NCBI RefSeq assembly: GCF_002797935.1
Contig: NZ_PGER01000001.1
Location: forward strand, 1,550,001 to 1,614,000
Length of the DNA stretch: 64,000 nt
Direction of reading: 5' to 3'
Origin: Flavobacterium sp. 1
Lineage (GTDB): Bacteria > Bacteroidota > Bacteroidia > Flavobacteriales > Flavobacteriaceae
The notes under the pieces are model-generated. The model saw nothing but the letters and a program-made list of their open reading frames with translations. It searched no databases and had not been told where the DNA came from. A program made the translations under genes and the position numbers. Numbering within the stretch: the first letter of the stretch is position 1; the number at the start of each line of letters is the position of its first letter. This document shows, piece by piece, positions 1 through 8,193 of this stretch.

Positions 1-152
1 GGTGGGATTATGCTACCAGAATTATTTGGGTCAACATCAGCTTGAACTTCGGCTTGAGCTTTAGGTTTGTCAGTTTCAATTTCGTCTGCAGTACAAGAGT
101 TTAAAGTGGCTAGCAGTGATATAATCGCGATAATATAATAAAAATGTTTCAT
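1..152 (-). CDS. lipoprotein, partial (runs off the left edge)
   Basis: Only the first 50 or so codons are in the window. The reading begins MKHFYYIIAIISLLATLNSC, a short charged n-region, a hydrophobic stretch and a cysteine in a lipobox-like context (LNSC), so it is probably a lipid-anchored envelope protein. After the cysteine the chain is acidic and Pro/Ala-rich (TADEIETDKPKAQAEVQADV), a typical linker. The functional part lies outside the window, so no role can be given. Confidence 0.7.
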   Translation of the reverse strand, partial: MKHFYYIIAIISLLATLNSCTADEIETDKPKAQAEVQADVDPNNSGSIIP

Positions 153-799
<647 letters not shown>

Positions 800-961
800 T
801 TGCTTAAAGAAGTTTCGACTCGGGCTTTTACTATACGTGAAATTGCAAAAGAAATATTTGTTTCGCCGGATGCTGTAAAATTTCACAGAAGAAAACTTTT
901 TGAAAAATTAGAAGTAAATAATATTTCAGAAGCTATTGTTTTGCAACCAGCAATAAGCTGA
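800..961 (+). pseudogene. LuxR-type (GerE) HTH remnant
   Basis: The frame reads ...STRAFTIREIAKEIFVSPD followed by AVKFHRRKLFEKLEV and NNISEAI, then stops. This matches the LuxR/GerE helix-turn-helix pattern (xxEIAxxLxISxxTVKxHxxNIxxKLxVxxxxEA). There is no start codon and a stop lies immediately upstream in frame, so only about 50 residues of the C-terminal DNA-binding domain survive. It is best read as the tail of a deleted two-component or quorum-type regulator gene. Family call from motif only. Confidence 0.65.
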
Positions 962-1009
962 TTTAGAAATAGCTTCTTTTATCGGTGTTATTTTAACCTT
1001 AAATGGCAA

Positions 1010-1204
1010 CTAACGAATCCGTTTGAAAATTATTTTTTTAGTTTCATTTGCTTGAATGATTAGATATTTTTTATTTATTTCATATTTTCCTTTCAGTAAT
1101 GTTACCATTTGTGATTCTACGGGTTCATCAAACGTACTGGGCTGAACAATAAATTGCGTTCCCAAGATTTTTGCAAAGGCATACGAAAGAATCATTGTTG
1201 CCAT
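1010..1204 (-). CDS. small hypothetical protein (doubtful)
   Basis: A 64-codon open frame starting MATMILSYAFAKILGTQF, 84 bp downstream of the dehydratase gene on the same strand. It has no motif I recognise, no signal peptide, and an in-frame stop directly before the ATG with no clear ribosome binding site. It does not resemble a LanC cyclase, so it is not a detached piece of the missing domain. It could be a small gene of the RiPP operon, a gene remnant or a chance frame. Confidence 0.25.
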   Translation of the reverse strand: MATMILSYAFAKILGTQFIVQPSTFDEPVESQMVTLLKGKYEINKKYLIIQANETKKIIFKRIR

Positions 1205-1288
1205 TTAATAGCGACAAAACGTGTATAAGTAGTAATGTTTTTTTTCAATTCCATAAAATTAATTTTTCAATCTTTTGCTTCTTTTTAA

Positions 1289-3169
1289 TTAAAGTTTAAC
1301 CGAATCCGTAATCAGCATTATTTGATTCTCAAAATCTTCTATGCTTGCATTTTTAACTTTATTGTGTATATTTTCTATAGCACTGCATTTTATTAAATCC
1401 ATGCTTTTTTTATTGGGTAAATTGATACGGTTATCTAAAGCCTTAATATAAAATACAGGAATATCATCTCGTAACATTTGTTCTCGCTCCGCATCTAATA
1501 TGGGGCCGCCATTATCAAAAGCTATGTATGCTTTTGCTAACATCTCCAGTTTTATTCCATACTTGATGGAATCAGCCAAATATTCCTGCTTATTTAGAAA
1601 TTTTAAAATCTTAGCGTACACTTTTGTGTGGCGGTTGACAAAACGAATTTTGGAACTATAAAAATTAGTAATGGGAGAATATTCAGACTGCAGATGTTTT
1701 TTGTTTTTCAAAATTAAATTGTACAACTTTTGAAACCCTGTCTTAAACTCTTTTTCATATTCTGCAAGATTTACAACTGAATCGTTCAAAAAAGGCTTAT
1801 TTAATTTGTACAGTTTTTTCGTCTCCATTTCAGAAATCACTTTCATGGAATCTTTATTCACATCTTGAATTTTTGAAATTGGGAAATCAGACTCTAACAT
1901 TTTTGAAGAACCAAATCCGTACATATAATAGGGCAAATTTAAATGTCTTGTCGGGAGCAGTGATGCCTCAAAAATTGATCTAAAAATAGCACTCTGTGAT
2001 TCTTGATTTTCTCCGTTGAGCTGTTTTAATTCCGGGCTCAGAATAGTTTCATGATCTATTAAAACGGGACAGTTCCCTGAAGCAATTATATTTTCGCAGT
2101 GAAAATCTTTAGCATTCAAAAAATAAGTTACTCCCAATAAAATACCGGCTCTTTCATAGTACAGTTTTACATCTTCAATATTGTTACAAGGCGAATTTTC
2201 AATAAATTCTAACCAGCCATGATTCCCTTTATCCAAGACCTTAAAGGTTTTTAAGTTTTCTTCCATGTTCTCATTTACCCAGTTTAGAAACTCATTATAG
2301 GAATTTGTTATACTTAAATTGGTAGGTTTGTAAACTAATTTATGAGAATTTTCAAACTCAAGAATGATAGTCGATTCTCCATTGTGCTGATCACCTGAAC
2401 TTAAATGAAGTTTTGTAAGCTGATCAAACTTTTTATCTAAAAGTAGTTTTAAATCAGGTTTGTCATTTTCAAATCTTTTAAAAACAGTAGTTATAAAAAC
2501 AATATAATCTGATGTTTTTTTAGAAAGTTTGCGGGCAAGCATTGGATACTTTAAAAATAAATCCTGAAATTTATCTGATAAAGTACCGAAAACAAATTTC
2601 TTATAATAGAAATCCTCTGCTAAATCGTGGGCTGAATTTTCTGTTTTTATTTCATTAAATTCATGAAACAAAACTAAATCCGATAAATTATAAAGATCTT
2701 CGTATAATTTTATGCCTAATTGATCTATAACATCATTATTCGGTATTGGTATATTTTCTTCGGTCAAATTTTGAGTCAACTTTTTAAAAAAGCAATCCAA
2801 AAACGGTAAAAAAAGATGATAAAATGCCTTTTGAGAATGATTATGATCAGACATAGATTTTTTCACATCTGTCTCGTTTAAAACATCTTCTAATACAAAT
2901 ATCCAATCTGGAAAATTAATATTTTCTTCGATAGCAATTATACTTGAAATCATTTTAGAAATGTCTTCGCTAGCCAGATTATTTGTAGTGCAGTATTTTT
3001 TAAAAATTTCCTCTGAACCGTCGTTAGCTATTGTTTTTTTCCAATAATCTAGATAATCCAAATCTCCATTTTTTTCAAAAGAACATTGATATTGCTTACT
3101 AATATTTAATATTTCGAAAGGAGTCAGCGATTTGAAGTATATGCTTTCTGATAATGGAGAACGCTTCAT
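1289..3169 (-). CDS. LanM-type lanthipeptide dehydratase (DUF4135) without cyclase domain
   Basis: Expected to phosphorylate Ser/Thr in a RiPP core peptide and eliminate phosphate to give dehydroamino acids. At 626 residues it covers only the dehydratase half; family LanM enzymes are usually about 900-1000 residues with a C-terminal LanC-like zinc cyclase. Visible motifs are GDQHNGES near residue 262, the kinase lysine in VYKP (K281), DFHCEN (D355, H357, N360), IDHET (D372, E374), and RFVNRHTKVY (R509, R513, T515) in the region assigned to elimination. The chain ends about 50 residues after the REQMLRDDIPVF segment, where dehydratase domains normally end, and no zinc-ligand motifs follow. It lies downstream of the NHLP precursors on the same strand, behind an attenuator-like hairpin. 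The frame is intact, so absence of the cyclase looks like architecture rather than a local frameshift. Confidence 0.88.
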   Translation of the reverse strand: MKRSPLSESIYFKSLTPFEILNISKQYQCSFEKNGDLDYLDYWKKTIANDGSEEIFKKYCTTNNLASEDISKMISSIIAIEENINFPDWIFVLEDVLNETDVKKSMSDHNHSQKAFYHLFLPFLDCFFKKLTQNLTEENIPIPNNDVIDQLGIKLYEDLYNLSDLVLFHEFNEIKTENSAHDLAEDFYYKKFVFGTLSDKFQDLFLKYPMLARKLSKKTSDYIVFITTVFKRFENDKPDLKLLLDKKFDQLTKLHLSSGDQHNGESTIILEFENSHKLVYKPTNLSITNSYNEFLNWVNENMEENLKTFKVLDKGNHGWLEFIENSPCNNIEDVKLYYERAGILLGVTYFLNAKDFHCENIIASGNCPVLIDHETILSPELKQLNGENQESQSAIFRSIFEASLLPTRHLNLPYYMYGFGSSKMLESDFPISKIQDVNKDSMKVISEMETKKLYKLNKPFLNDSVVNLAEYEKEFKTGFQKLYNLILKNKKHLQSEYSPITNFYSSKIRFVNRHTKVYAKILKFLNKQEYLADSIKYGIKLEMLAKAYIAFDNGGPILDAEREQMLRDDIPVFYIKALDNRINLPNKKSMDLIKCSAIENIHNKVKNASIEDFENQIMLITDSVKL

Positions 3170-3208
3170 ATATAATGATTTAAAAGATGTATAAAAAGTC
3201 TATGTGCT

Positions 3209-3268
3209 AAAAAAAAAATAGGTATTGTTAATTTATTTATAGAGAACTATAATAGATTAACAATACCT
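3209..3268 (-). terminator. intrinsic terminator / attenuator between precursor genes and dehydratase gene
   Basis: On the minus strand a perfect 13-bp stem (AGGTATTGTTAAT paired with its complement; arms at 3256-3268 and 3220-3232) encloses a 23-nt loop and is followed by a run of about ten T. It lies 46 bp after the precursor stop and 40 bp before the dehydratase start. Partial read-through would give more precursor than enzyme transcript. The function is inferred. Confidence 0.75.
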
Positions 3269-3313
3269 AAAGGAGTTGTTTATTAGATGAGATTATCTAA
3301 AAATGATGTGGAA

Positions 3314-3631
3314 TTAGTTCCCCCATCCAATACAGATTCCTGTCCAAAGAATCTCTAAATTGAATTGTCCACCTGCAACAGCTTCCAATTCAGCGTCTGT
3401 TAATTCCATATTTTCAGGATTAGCAGGAATGTTGATATAAACAGCAGAATAATCTGTTTGATCTGTTACAATTAGTTTTTTACCTTTTAAATCTAATGGT
3501 TTACCAGATAATTTTTCAATAGCCTGAACCGGGTTACTTACTAACTCTTGTTTGAAAGTTTCATCTTCCCAAGCTTTTTTGATAATTGTTTTTAAGTTTT
3601 TTTCTGCGTTTTCTCTTTCTTGATTTGTCAT
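3314..3631 (-). CDS. NHLP-leader RiPP precursor, copy A
   Basis: A 105-residue precursor. Residues 1-88 form a nitrile-hydratase-like leader, recognised by KKAWEDETFKQELVSNPVQA, the acidic segment MELTDAELEAV and the cleavage-type AGG at 86-88. The putative core is QFNLEILWTGICIGWGN (17 residues) with one Thr (T97) and one Cys (C100), so at most one ring of the T-x-x-C type is possible if a cyclase exists. The protein is identical to copy B, with about five silent base differences over the gene. It is the last precursor before the dehydratase gene, separated from it by the attenuator. No C39 peptidase transporter is seen nearby. Confidence 0.9.
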   Translation of the reverse strand: MTNQERENAEKNLKTIIKKAWEDETFKQELVSNPVQAIEKLSGKPLDLKGKKLIVTDQTDYSAVYINIPANPENMELTDAELEAVAGGQFNLEILWTGICIGWGN

Positions 3632-3706
3632 GATCTTATGTTTTAAAGTTGTTTTAAAAAAATATAATATTTTTGATTATTTTTAGTTTGATGACTGAAT
3701 CAGGAA

Positions 3707-4024
3707 TTAATTTCCCCATCCAATACAGATTCCTGTCCAAAGAATTTCTAAATTGAATTGTCCACCTGCAACAGCTTCCAATTCAGCGTCTGTTAATTCC
3801 ATATTTTCAGGATTAGCAGGAATGTTGATATAAACTGCAGAATAATCTGTTTGATCTGTTACTATTAGTTTTTTACCTTTTAAATCTAATGGTTTACCAG
3901 ATAATTTTTCAATAGCCTGAACCGGGTTACTTACTAACTCTTGTTTGAAAGTTTCATCTTCCCAAGCTTTTTTGATAATTGTTTTTAAGTTTTTTTCTGC
4001 GTTTTCTCTTTCTTGATTTGTCAT
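3707..4024 (-). CDS. NHLP-leader RiPP precursor, copy B
   Basis: The encoded 105 residues are identical to copy A, including leader, AGG site and the 17-residue core with T97 and C100. The nucleotide sequences differ only at about five synonymous positions, so this is a recent tandem duplication with a period of 393 bp or a gene-converted pair. Flanking sequence outside the coding region has diverged: the 5' neighbourhood shares only the first few bases before the ATG. It lies 40 bp after the Cys-free precursor gene, presumably in the same operon. Confidence 0.9.
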   Translation of the reverse strand: MTNQERENAEKNLKTIIKKAWEDETFKQELVSNPVQAIEKLSGKPLDLKGKKLIVTDQTDYSAVYINIPANPENMELTDAELEAVAGGQFNLEILWTGICIGWGN

Positions 4025-4064
4025 GATTTTATTATTTTAAGGTTAATATTTAATAATTAATTAT

Positions 4065-4397
4065 TTATATTTTTATGTAATCTTTTAATGTTGGAAAAAG
4101 GCTGTTTACTAAATCCGACCATACGGTTTGTCCGCCCGCTATTATTTCCAATTGACTTTCAGTCAGTTCAACATCTTCAATATTGGGCTCCGAAGGAATA
4201 TTTACAAATACCTTAGATTTATCCGTCTGATCATTAATTACCAGTGTCTTTCCCTCCGGCAGAACAATTTTAGCTCCTGTCAGATTTTCTATTGCTTTCA
4301 TAGGATCCGCAATCAAGCTTTTTCTAAAATTAGCATCTTCCCAGGCTTTTGAAATTATTAATCGCAAAACTTCTTCTTTATTTTTCCTTTGCTCCAT
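4065..4397 (-). CDS. NHLP-leader RiPP precursor with Cys-free core
   Basis: A 110-residue protein with the same leader layout: ISKAWEDANFRKSLIADPMKA, the acidic VELTESQLEII segment and AGG at residues 87-89. The core (QTVWSDLVNSLFPTLKDYIKI, 21 residues with no more than four hydroxy residues T91, S94, S99, T103) has no cysteine, so it cannot form a lanthionine. It could still be dehydrated by the downstream DUF4135 enzyme. It is the first gene of the precursor-precursor-precursor-dehydratase series, with three tandem promoter-like repeats upstream. Confidence 0.87.
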   Translation of the reverse strand: MEQRKNKEEVLRLIISKAWEDANFRKSLIADPMKAIENLTGAKIVLPEGKTLVINDQTDKSKVFVNIPSEPNIEDVELTESQLEIIAGGQTVWSDLVNSLFPTLKDYIKI

Positions 4398-4426
4398 GAT
4401 TCAATCTATTTCTTTATTGATGTGAA

Positions 4427-4480
4427 ATTAGTCGATCTTTTTGTGACAAAATTGCCAAATAAACCGGCAAAAAACATTTT
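4427..4480 (-). promoter_or_regulatory. putative precursor promoter (proximal copy)
   Basis: Minus-strand sequence TTTTTTGCCGG, TTTATTTGGCAATTTT and GACTAATTTC aligns base for base with the region upstream of the precursor gene at 6826-7152. The TTTG and TAATTTC blocks, 25 bases apart, resemble the Bacteroidetes -33/-7 boxes, though the spacing is slightly long. Transcription from here would start about 25-30 bases before the ATG at 4397. Confidence 0.5.
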
Positions 4481-4740
4481 AATTGTAATCTTTAAAATCA
4501 TCAATCACGAAGTTTATTTTGCTTTTGCGTCTTAAACCGTCCTCGTTATTAATGTAAATTTAGCGAGTCTGTTTATGATAAAATTGCCAAATAAACTGAC
4601 AAAAAACATTTTAATTGTAATCTTTAAAATCATAAATAGTGAAGGTTATTTTGCTTTTGCATCTTGAACCGTTCTCGTTATTAATGTAAATTTAGCGAGT
4701 CTGTTTATGATGAAATTGCCAAATAAACTGACAAAATATA
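4427..4740. repeat. 132-bp tandem repeat, about 2.4 copies, carrying precursor promoter elements
   Basis: The string ATTGCCAAATAAAC recurs at 4451, 4583 and 4715, an exact 132-bp period, and flanking sequence (TTAATTGTAATCTTTAAAATCAT; GCGAGTCTGTTTATGAT) repeats with it. Read on the minus strand each copy holds TATTTGGCAATTTT followed about 20 bases later by CTAA(A)TTT-CAT. The same arrangement precedes the precursor gene ending at 7152, so the repeats are copies of a precursor promoter region lying upstream of the 4065-4397 gene. Confidence 0.85.
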
Positions 4741-4763
4741 ATTTAGTAATAAGCATTATTTGG

Positions 4764-6728
4764 TTAGTTATTTGGAATATGAGAATTCTTTTCCACAAAA
4801 TACATCTTGAGTTCTCCCTTTCCCTTTGCTTGAATACTTCCTCTATATTCAAAACTAAAGCATTCTTCATTTTTTATGAGATTATAAAGCGATTCACTGA
4901 TGTTAACTTTACCTACAATTCCGTTGCTTTCAATCCTGCTAGCGGTATTTACAGTGTCACCCCATACATCATATTGAAATTTCTTTATTCCTACAATACC
5001 TGCTACAATAGGCCCTGCATGAATACCTAATCGCATCTCAAAAGCAGGATTATTATTCGCTTCGTTGTTAATTTTTCTTTTAGCCATAAAATCCTGCATT
5101 TCTAATCCTGCTAATACAATATTTGTTAAAGATTCTTTATCTGGTTTTGGGATGCCTCCGGCAGCCATATAAGAATCTCCAATTGTTTTAATTTTCTCAA
5201 TATTGTATTTTTCAGTGATCAAATCAAAAGCTTTGAAACAGGCATTTATTTCTTCTACTAAATTTTGAGGAGACATTTTCTCAGCGGTTTGAGTAAAGGA
5301 TTTAAAATCTGAAAAAAGTATAGAAACTAAATTAAAGTTTCGGGCACTAACAAAACCTTTTTGTTTTAGTTCTTGTGCTATTTCTTCTGGCAATATATTT
5401 AGTAATAGTTCATCAGAGAGGTCCTTTTCTATTTTTAAAGCTTTTTTAGATTTTCGTGTGTAGTTTAATCTATTCCATAATCCTAAAGTAATAAGAACAA
5501 TAAAACACAAAGAGATAATAATAATATTTCGTTGCGTTTCCTTTTTTTGAACTTCTTCTTTATGTTTGATTTCAACAGCGTGTTCCTTCTTTACATGAGA
5601 TATACTATCTAGTAATTGTTGACGTTGAAACTCCATATTCATCATTTTATTAGAAGTTTCTTCAGATTTTAAGCTGTCTTTGAAATTAATTGATTTTTCA
5701 TAAAAATGAAGAGCTAATTTATCGTTTTTAATAAACTTATATGCATTATAAAGACAATCACAGGCATCTTTTTTAACTGATATAGCGCCTATTTTTTCAG
5801 CAGTATTATATCCTTTTAGGCATTTTGTAATTGCTTGTTTGTTTTTATTTAATTTATTTAATATTTTCCCAAGGGCAACTTCTGTGATACTTATATATTG
5901 CAAACTATTAATTTCGGTTGAATATTTTAGAGAAAGATTATAGTAATATAATGCTCGCTCAAAATTTGATTGTTTAAAAAACAATTCTCCTAAACTAGAT
6001 AATACTTCAATTTTTAATTGTTTATCATTTATTTTATCTGCAATAACTAGTGCTTGATTAAGATTCTTCTGAGCTTTTGGGTAATTAGCCAATTTTATAT
6101 AGACTATCGCAGAAGCATTTAAGTTTTGAGAGATGGCTTTTACATCAGTACTGTTTTTATAAATTAAATAAGATTTATCATAGTATTTCAATGCATTTGA
6201 GTAATCTTCCACTTGCGAATAAATTCCGCCAATATTTTGTGAAGTTGCTGCAGTCATTTTAGTATCGTTTAGTTCTTCTTGAACAACAATAGCCTGTTTG
6301 TAATAGTTTAAAGCATTTAGATAATTTCCTAAATAATAATAAACCCCTCCTATATTATTTAATATCGAAGAAATTCCTTTTTTATATTTTGTTTTTTTAT
6401 ATTCTTCGTTACTTTTCTTAAAAAAGAATAAAGCATTTGAATAATCTCCTTGATAATAATATGTTACTGCTTTATAACTATAACAATCACCTACTTTTCG
6501 ACTTTTACCCAAAGAGTTATAAATCCTTAAACTTTTATCGAAGTACAATAATGATTGTGAATAATCTCCTGCATCCTGACTTTTCATACCTAAATTAAGA
6601 ATGGAATCTGCCATCTTAATGTTCTTGTTTGTCACGATCACTTTTTGTTCAATGTTTGGTTGTCCAAAAAACGGTATTCCATTAAATAATAAAAAGATAG
6701 AGAAAACAATATTTATGACTCTTCTCAT
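4764..6728 (-). CDS. TPR-containing class III adenylate/guanylate cyclase
   Basis: Predicted to make a cyclic nucleotide in response to a signal read by its periplasmic TPR part. The start was set at MRRVINIVFSIFLLFNG, which gives a normal signal peptide or membrane anchor; an ATG 42 bases upstream lies inside the palindrome. After it come tandem TPR-type repeats (about residues 40-350, many Y-x-A-L-x-Y-Y units), a charged helix, one membrane segment (IIIISLCFIVLITLGLW, about 400-420) and a class III cyclase domain. Metal-binding aspartates are D474 in LFSDF and D518 in GDSY; the NTASR motif supplies the transition-state Asn/Arg. Lys in IKTIGD and Asp in YDVWGD favour ATP over GTP. It sits between two precursor genes on the same strand; a functional link is inference. 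Confidence 0.88.
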   Translation of the reverse strand: MRRVINIVFSIFLLFNGIPFFGQPNIEQKVIVTNKNIKMADSILNLGMKSQDAGDYSQSLLYFDKSLRIYNSLGKSRKVGDCYSYKAVTYYYQGDYSNALFFFKKSNEEYKKTKYKKGISSILNNIGGVYYYLGNYLNALNYYKQAIVVQEELNDTKMTAATSQNIGGIYSQVEDYSNALKYYDKSYLIYKNSTDVKAISQNLNASAIVYIKLANYPKAQKNLNQALVIADKINDKQLKIEVLSSLGELFFKQSNFERALYYYNLSLKYSTEINSLQYISITEVALGKILNKLNKNKQAITKCLKGYNTAEKIGAISVKKDACDCLYNAYKFIKNDKLALHFYEKSINFKDSLKSEETSNKMMNMEFQRQQLLDSISHVKKEHAVEIKHKEEVQKKETQRNIIIISLCFIVLITLGLWNRLNYTRKSKKALKIEKDLSDELLLNILPEEIAQELKQKGFVSARNFNLVSILFSDFKSFTQTAEKMSPQNLVEEINACFKAFDLITEKYNIEKIKTIGDSYMAAGGIPKPDKESLTNIVLAGLEMQDFMAKRKINNEANNNPAFEMRLGIHAGPIVAGIVGIKKFQYDVWGDTVNTASRIESNGIVGKVNISESLYNLIKNEECFSFEYRGSIQAKGKGELKMYFVEKNSHIPNN

Positions 6729-6768
6729 GAACATGTACGTTTTAATATTTATTAAAACGTACATGTTC
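6729..6768. promoter_or_regulatory. 18-bp perfect inverted repeat abutting the cyclase start codon
   Basis: GAACATGTACGTTTTAAT (6729-6746), a 4-base spacer and the exact reverse complement (6751-6768) lie directly before the cyclase ATG at 6726-6728. As DNA it could be an operator for a dimeric regulator; as RNA it would form an 18-bp hairpin that ends one base from the start codon and would block initiation. Which applies cannot be decided from sequence. Confidence 0.8.
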
Positions 6769-6825
6769 AAAATATAGAATAGGTACGTTTTTTAATTTTT
6801 AAAATTGCCAATAAGTTAATTTTTA

Positions 6826-7152
6826 TTAAAAAATATCCCCAGAAAAATTGTTAGGCTTAATAATTATAGGTGGGGTTATATCTCCATCTCCACCAGCAAC
6901 TATATCAAGTTGTTCTTCATTCAATTCTACATCGTCCATATTGAGTTCAGCAGGAATATTGATAAAAATTGTCGACGAATCTGTTTGATCAACAAATGCA
7001 ATATTTTTACCTTCGGGTAGATGAATTGGATGTCCTAAAAAGCTTTCTATCGTTGTGACGGGTCTAGTTATTAAATTGCTTTTAAAAGTTGGATCTTCCC
7101 ATGCTTTTTTAACAATTGCATCTAGAATTTTTTGGTCATTAGTTAATTCCAT
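6826..7152 (-). CDS. NHLP-leader RiPP precursor with Cys-free, Pro/Ile-rich core
   Basis: A 108-residue protein. The leader carries VKKAWEDPTFKSNLITRPV, the VDQTDSSTIFINIPAELNMD segment shared with the other precursors, and AGG at 86-88. The core DGDITPPIIIKPNNFSGDIF (20 residues) has only T93 and S104 as possible dehydration sites and no cysteine. It is separated from the other precursors by the cyclase gene, but shares their upstream element. It may use the dehydratase at 1289-3169 in trans, or be unmodified. Confidence 0.85.
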   Translation of the reverse strand: MELTNDQKILDAIVKKAWEDPTFKSNLITRPVTTIESFLGHPIHLPEGKNIAFVDQTDSSTIFINIPAELNMDDVELNEEQLDIVAGGDGDITPPIIIKPNNFSGDIF

Positions 7153-7184
7153 TTTTCGTATGTTTAGTTAATTTCATTTTACAT

Positions 7185-7236
7185 TCGGGAAATTAGCTTC
7201 TTTTTTAGGTATAGAATTGCCAAATATGCTGACAAA
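7185..7236 (-). promoter_or_regulatory. putative precursor promoter, same element as in the 132-bp repeats
   Basis: The minus strand reads TTTTTTGTCAG, ATATTTGGCAATTCTA and then AGCTAATTTC at the same spacing as upstream of the 4065-4397 precursor. Outside this block the two regions are unrelated, which argues for a conserved regulatory site rather than simple duplication. Confidence 0.5.
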
Positions 7237-7330
7237 AAACTTGCTTAGCTACTTTATTATTAGTGCTTATACTATAATTTAAGACTTAATTTTCAGATAG
7301 TTTTATTAATTTGTTTTTTAAATAAAACTT

Positions 7331-8143
7331 AGAGCATGTTTAAATTTTATTCAATAAATGTTTTATAGCAGCCAATTTGACCATGTTTTCGGAAGAATCC
7401 ATTAACAACTCATAGTTCCTGCATAATCTTCTGTCGTTGTCAAACCAAGCAAATGTTCTTTCTATCACCCATCTTTTATGTGTAGGCTTAAAAGCTGATT
7501 TCCTGTCATCAGACCTCATAACTACTTGAATCATAAATTAAAATTTACTTTTAACTTGTTCTATAATTTTTCCTCTAGCCACCATCGGCAAGGATAACTT
7601 TTACAGGGCAGAGAAAATAGTTTTGGGTTCTCATCAACAGAAGCACTGCTTTATTATCATGAATATTTACCACGGTTACCATAATAGCTAATAAAAAACC
7701 ATCAAAGCTTTTTAAGGAACGATTATTTATCCAGCGAACGCTTTGACTATCCATTATTCCTAGACGTGGCTCTGCATTTTGTCATATTTTGATGCAAACT
7801 CACTCACTTAACTTAGAAAGCAATAAATCAAAATCTTCTAAATCAGCTCATTTTGAATAGTAATAATAAACAAGCTGCCATTTTGGAAAATCAGAAGGCA
7901 ACATTCGCCACTGGCAACCACTCTTAATCAAGTATTTGATTACTTTCCAAATCAAACGCGAGCTATGTTTACGTTTTCTATCGCCTAATTCTAATGTTTT
8001 TTTAATAAATTGCCACTGAGTTTCTGTTAAATCAGTTGGCTACATCTTCTTGTTGTTTGGTTACTACAAAAAGAACAATTCCAATCGGTTTCTTTAAAGT
8101 TAATATTAGTTACAAAAACAAAATTTATTTTGAACATTTGTTC
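7331..8143 (-). mobile_element. decayed IS5-family (IS427/IS1031-like) insertion sequence
   Basis: The left end carries AGAGCATGTTTAAATTTT, a typical terminal inverted repeat for this group in Bacteroidetes. A degenerate match (AAATTTATTTTGAACATTTGTTC, 8121-8143) may be the other end. The transposase between them is broken by several stops. End assignments are tentative. Confidence 0.55.
7340..8045 (-). pseudogene. IS5-family DDE transposase, multiply interrupted
   Basis: Minus-strand pieces in order read PTDLTETQWQFIKKTLELGD and SGCQWRMLPSDFPKWQLVYY (N-terminal helix-turn-helix region of IS427-type transposases), GIMDSQSVRW (first catalytic Asp region), VILADGG (second Asp region) and RWVIERTFAWFDNDRRLCRN (C-terminal Glu region, with an open frame to 7340). 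The second codon after the start is a stop, further stops and frame changes lie between the pieces, and part of the middle is missing. The element cannot encode an active enzyme. Confidence 0.8.
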
Positions 8144-8193
8144 ATTATTATTTATATTTTTGTTTTATAATAAACTTTTAGGTGAGCAATTAT

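Noticed and set aside
1010..1204. Detached LanC cyclase domain downstream of the dehydratase
   Set aside because: The 64-codon frame has no Cys/His zinc motifs and no resemblance to LanC.
4427..4740. CRISPR array
   Set aside because: The period is 132 bp with continuous similarity throughout the unit, no variable spacers and no cas genes.
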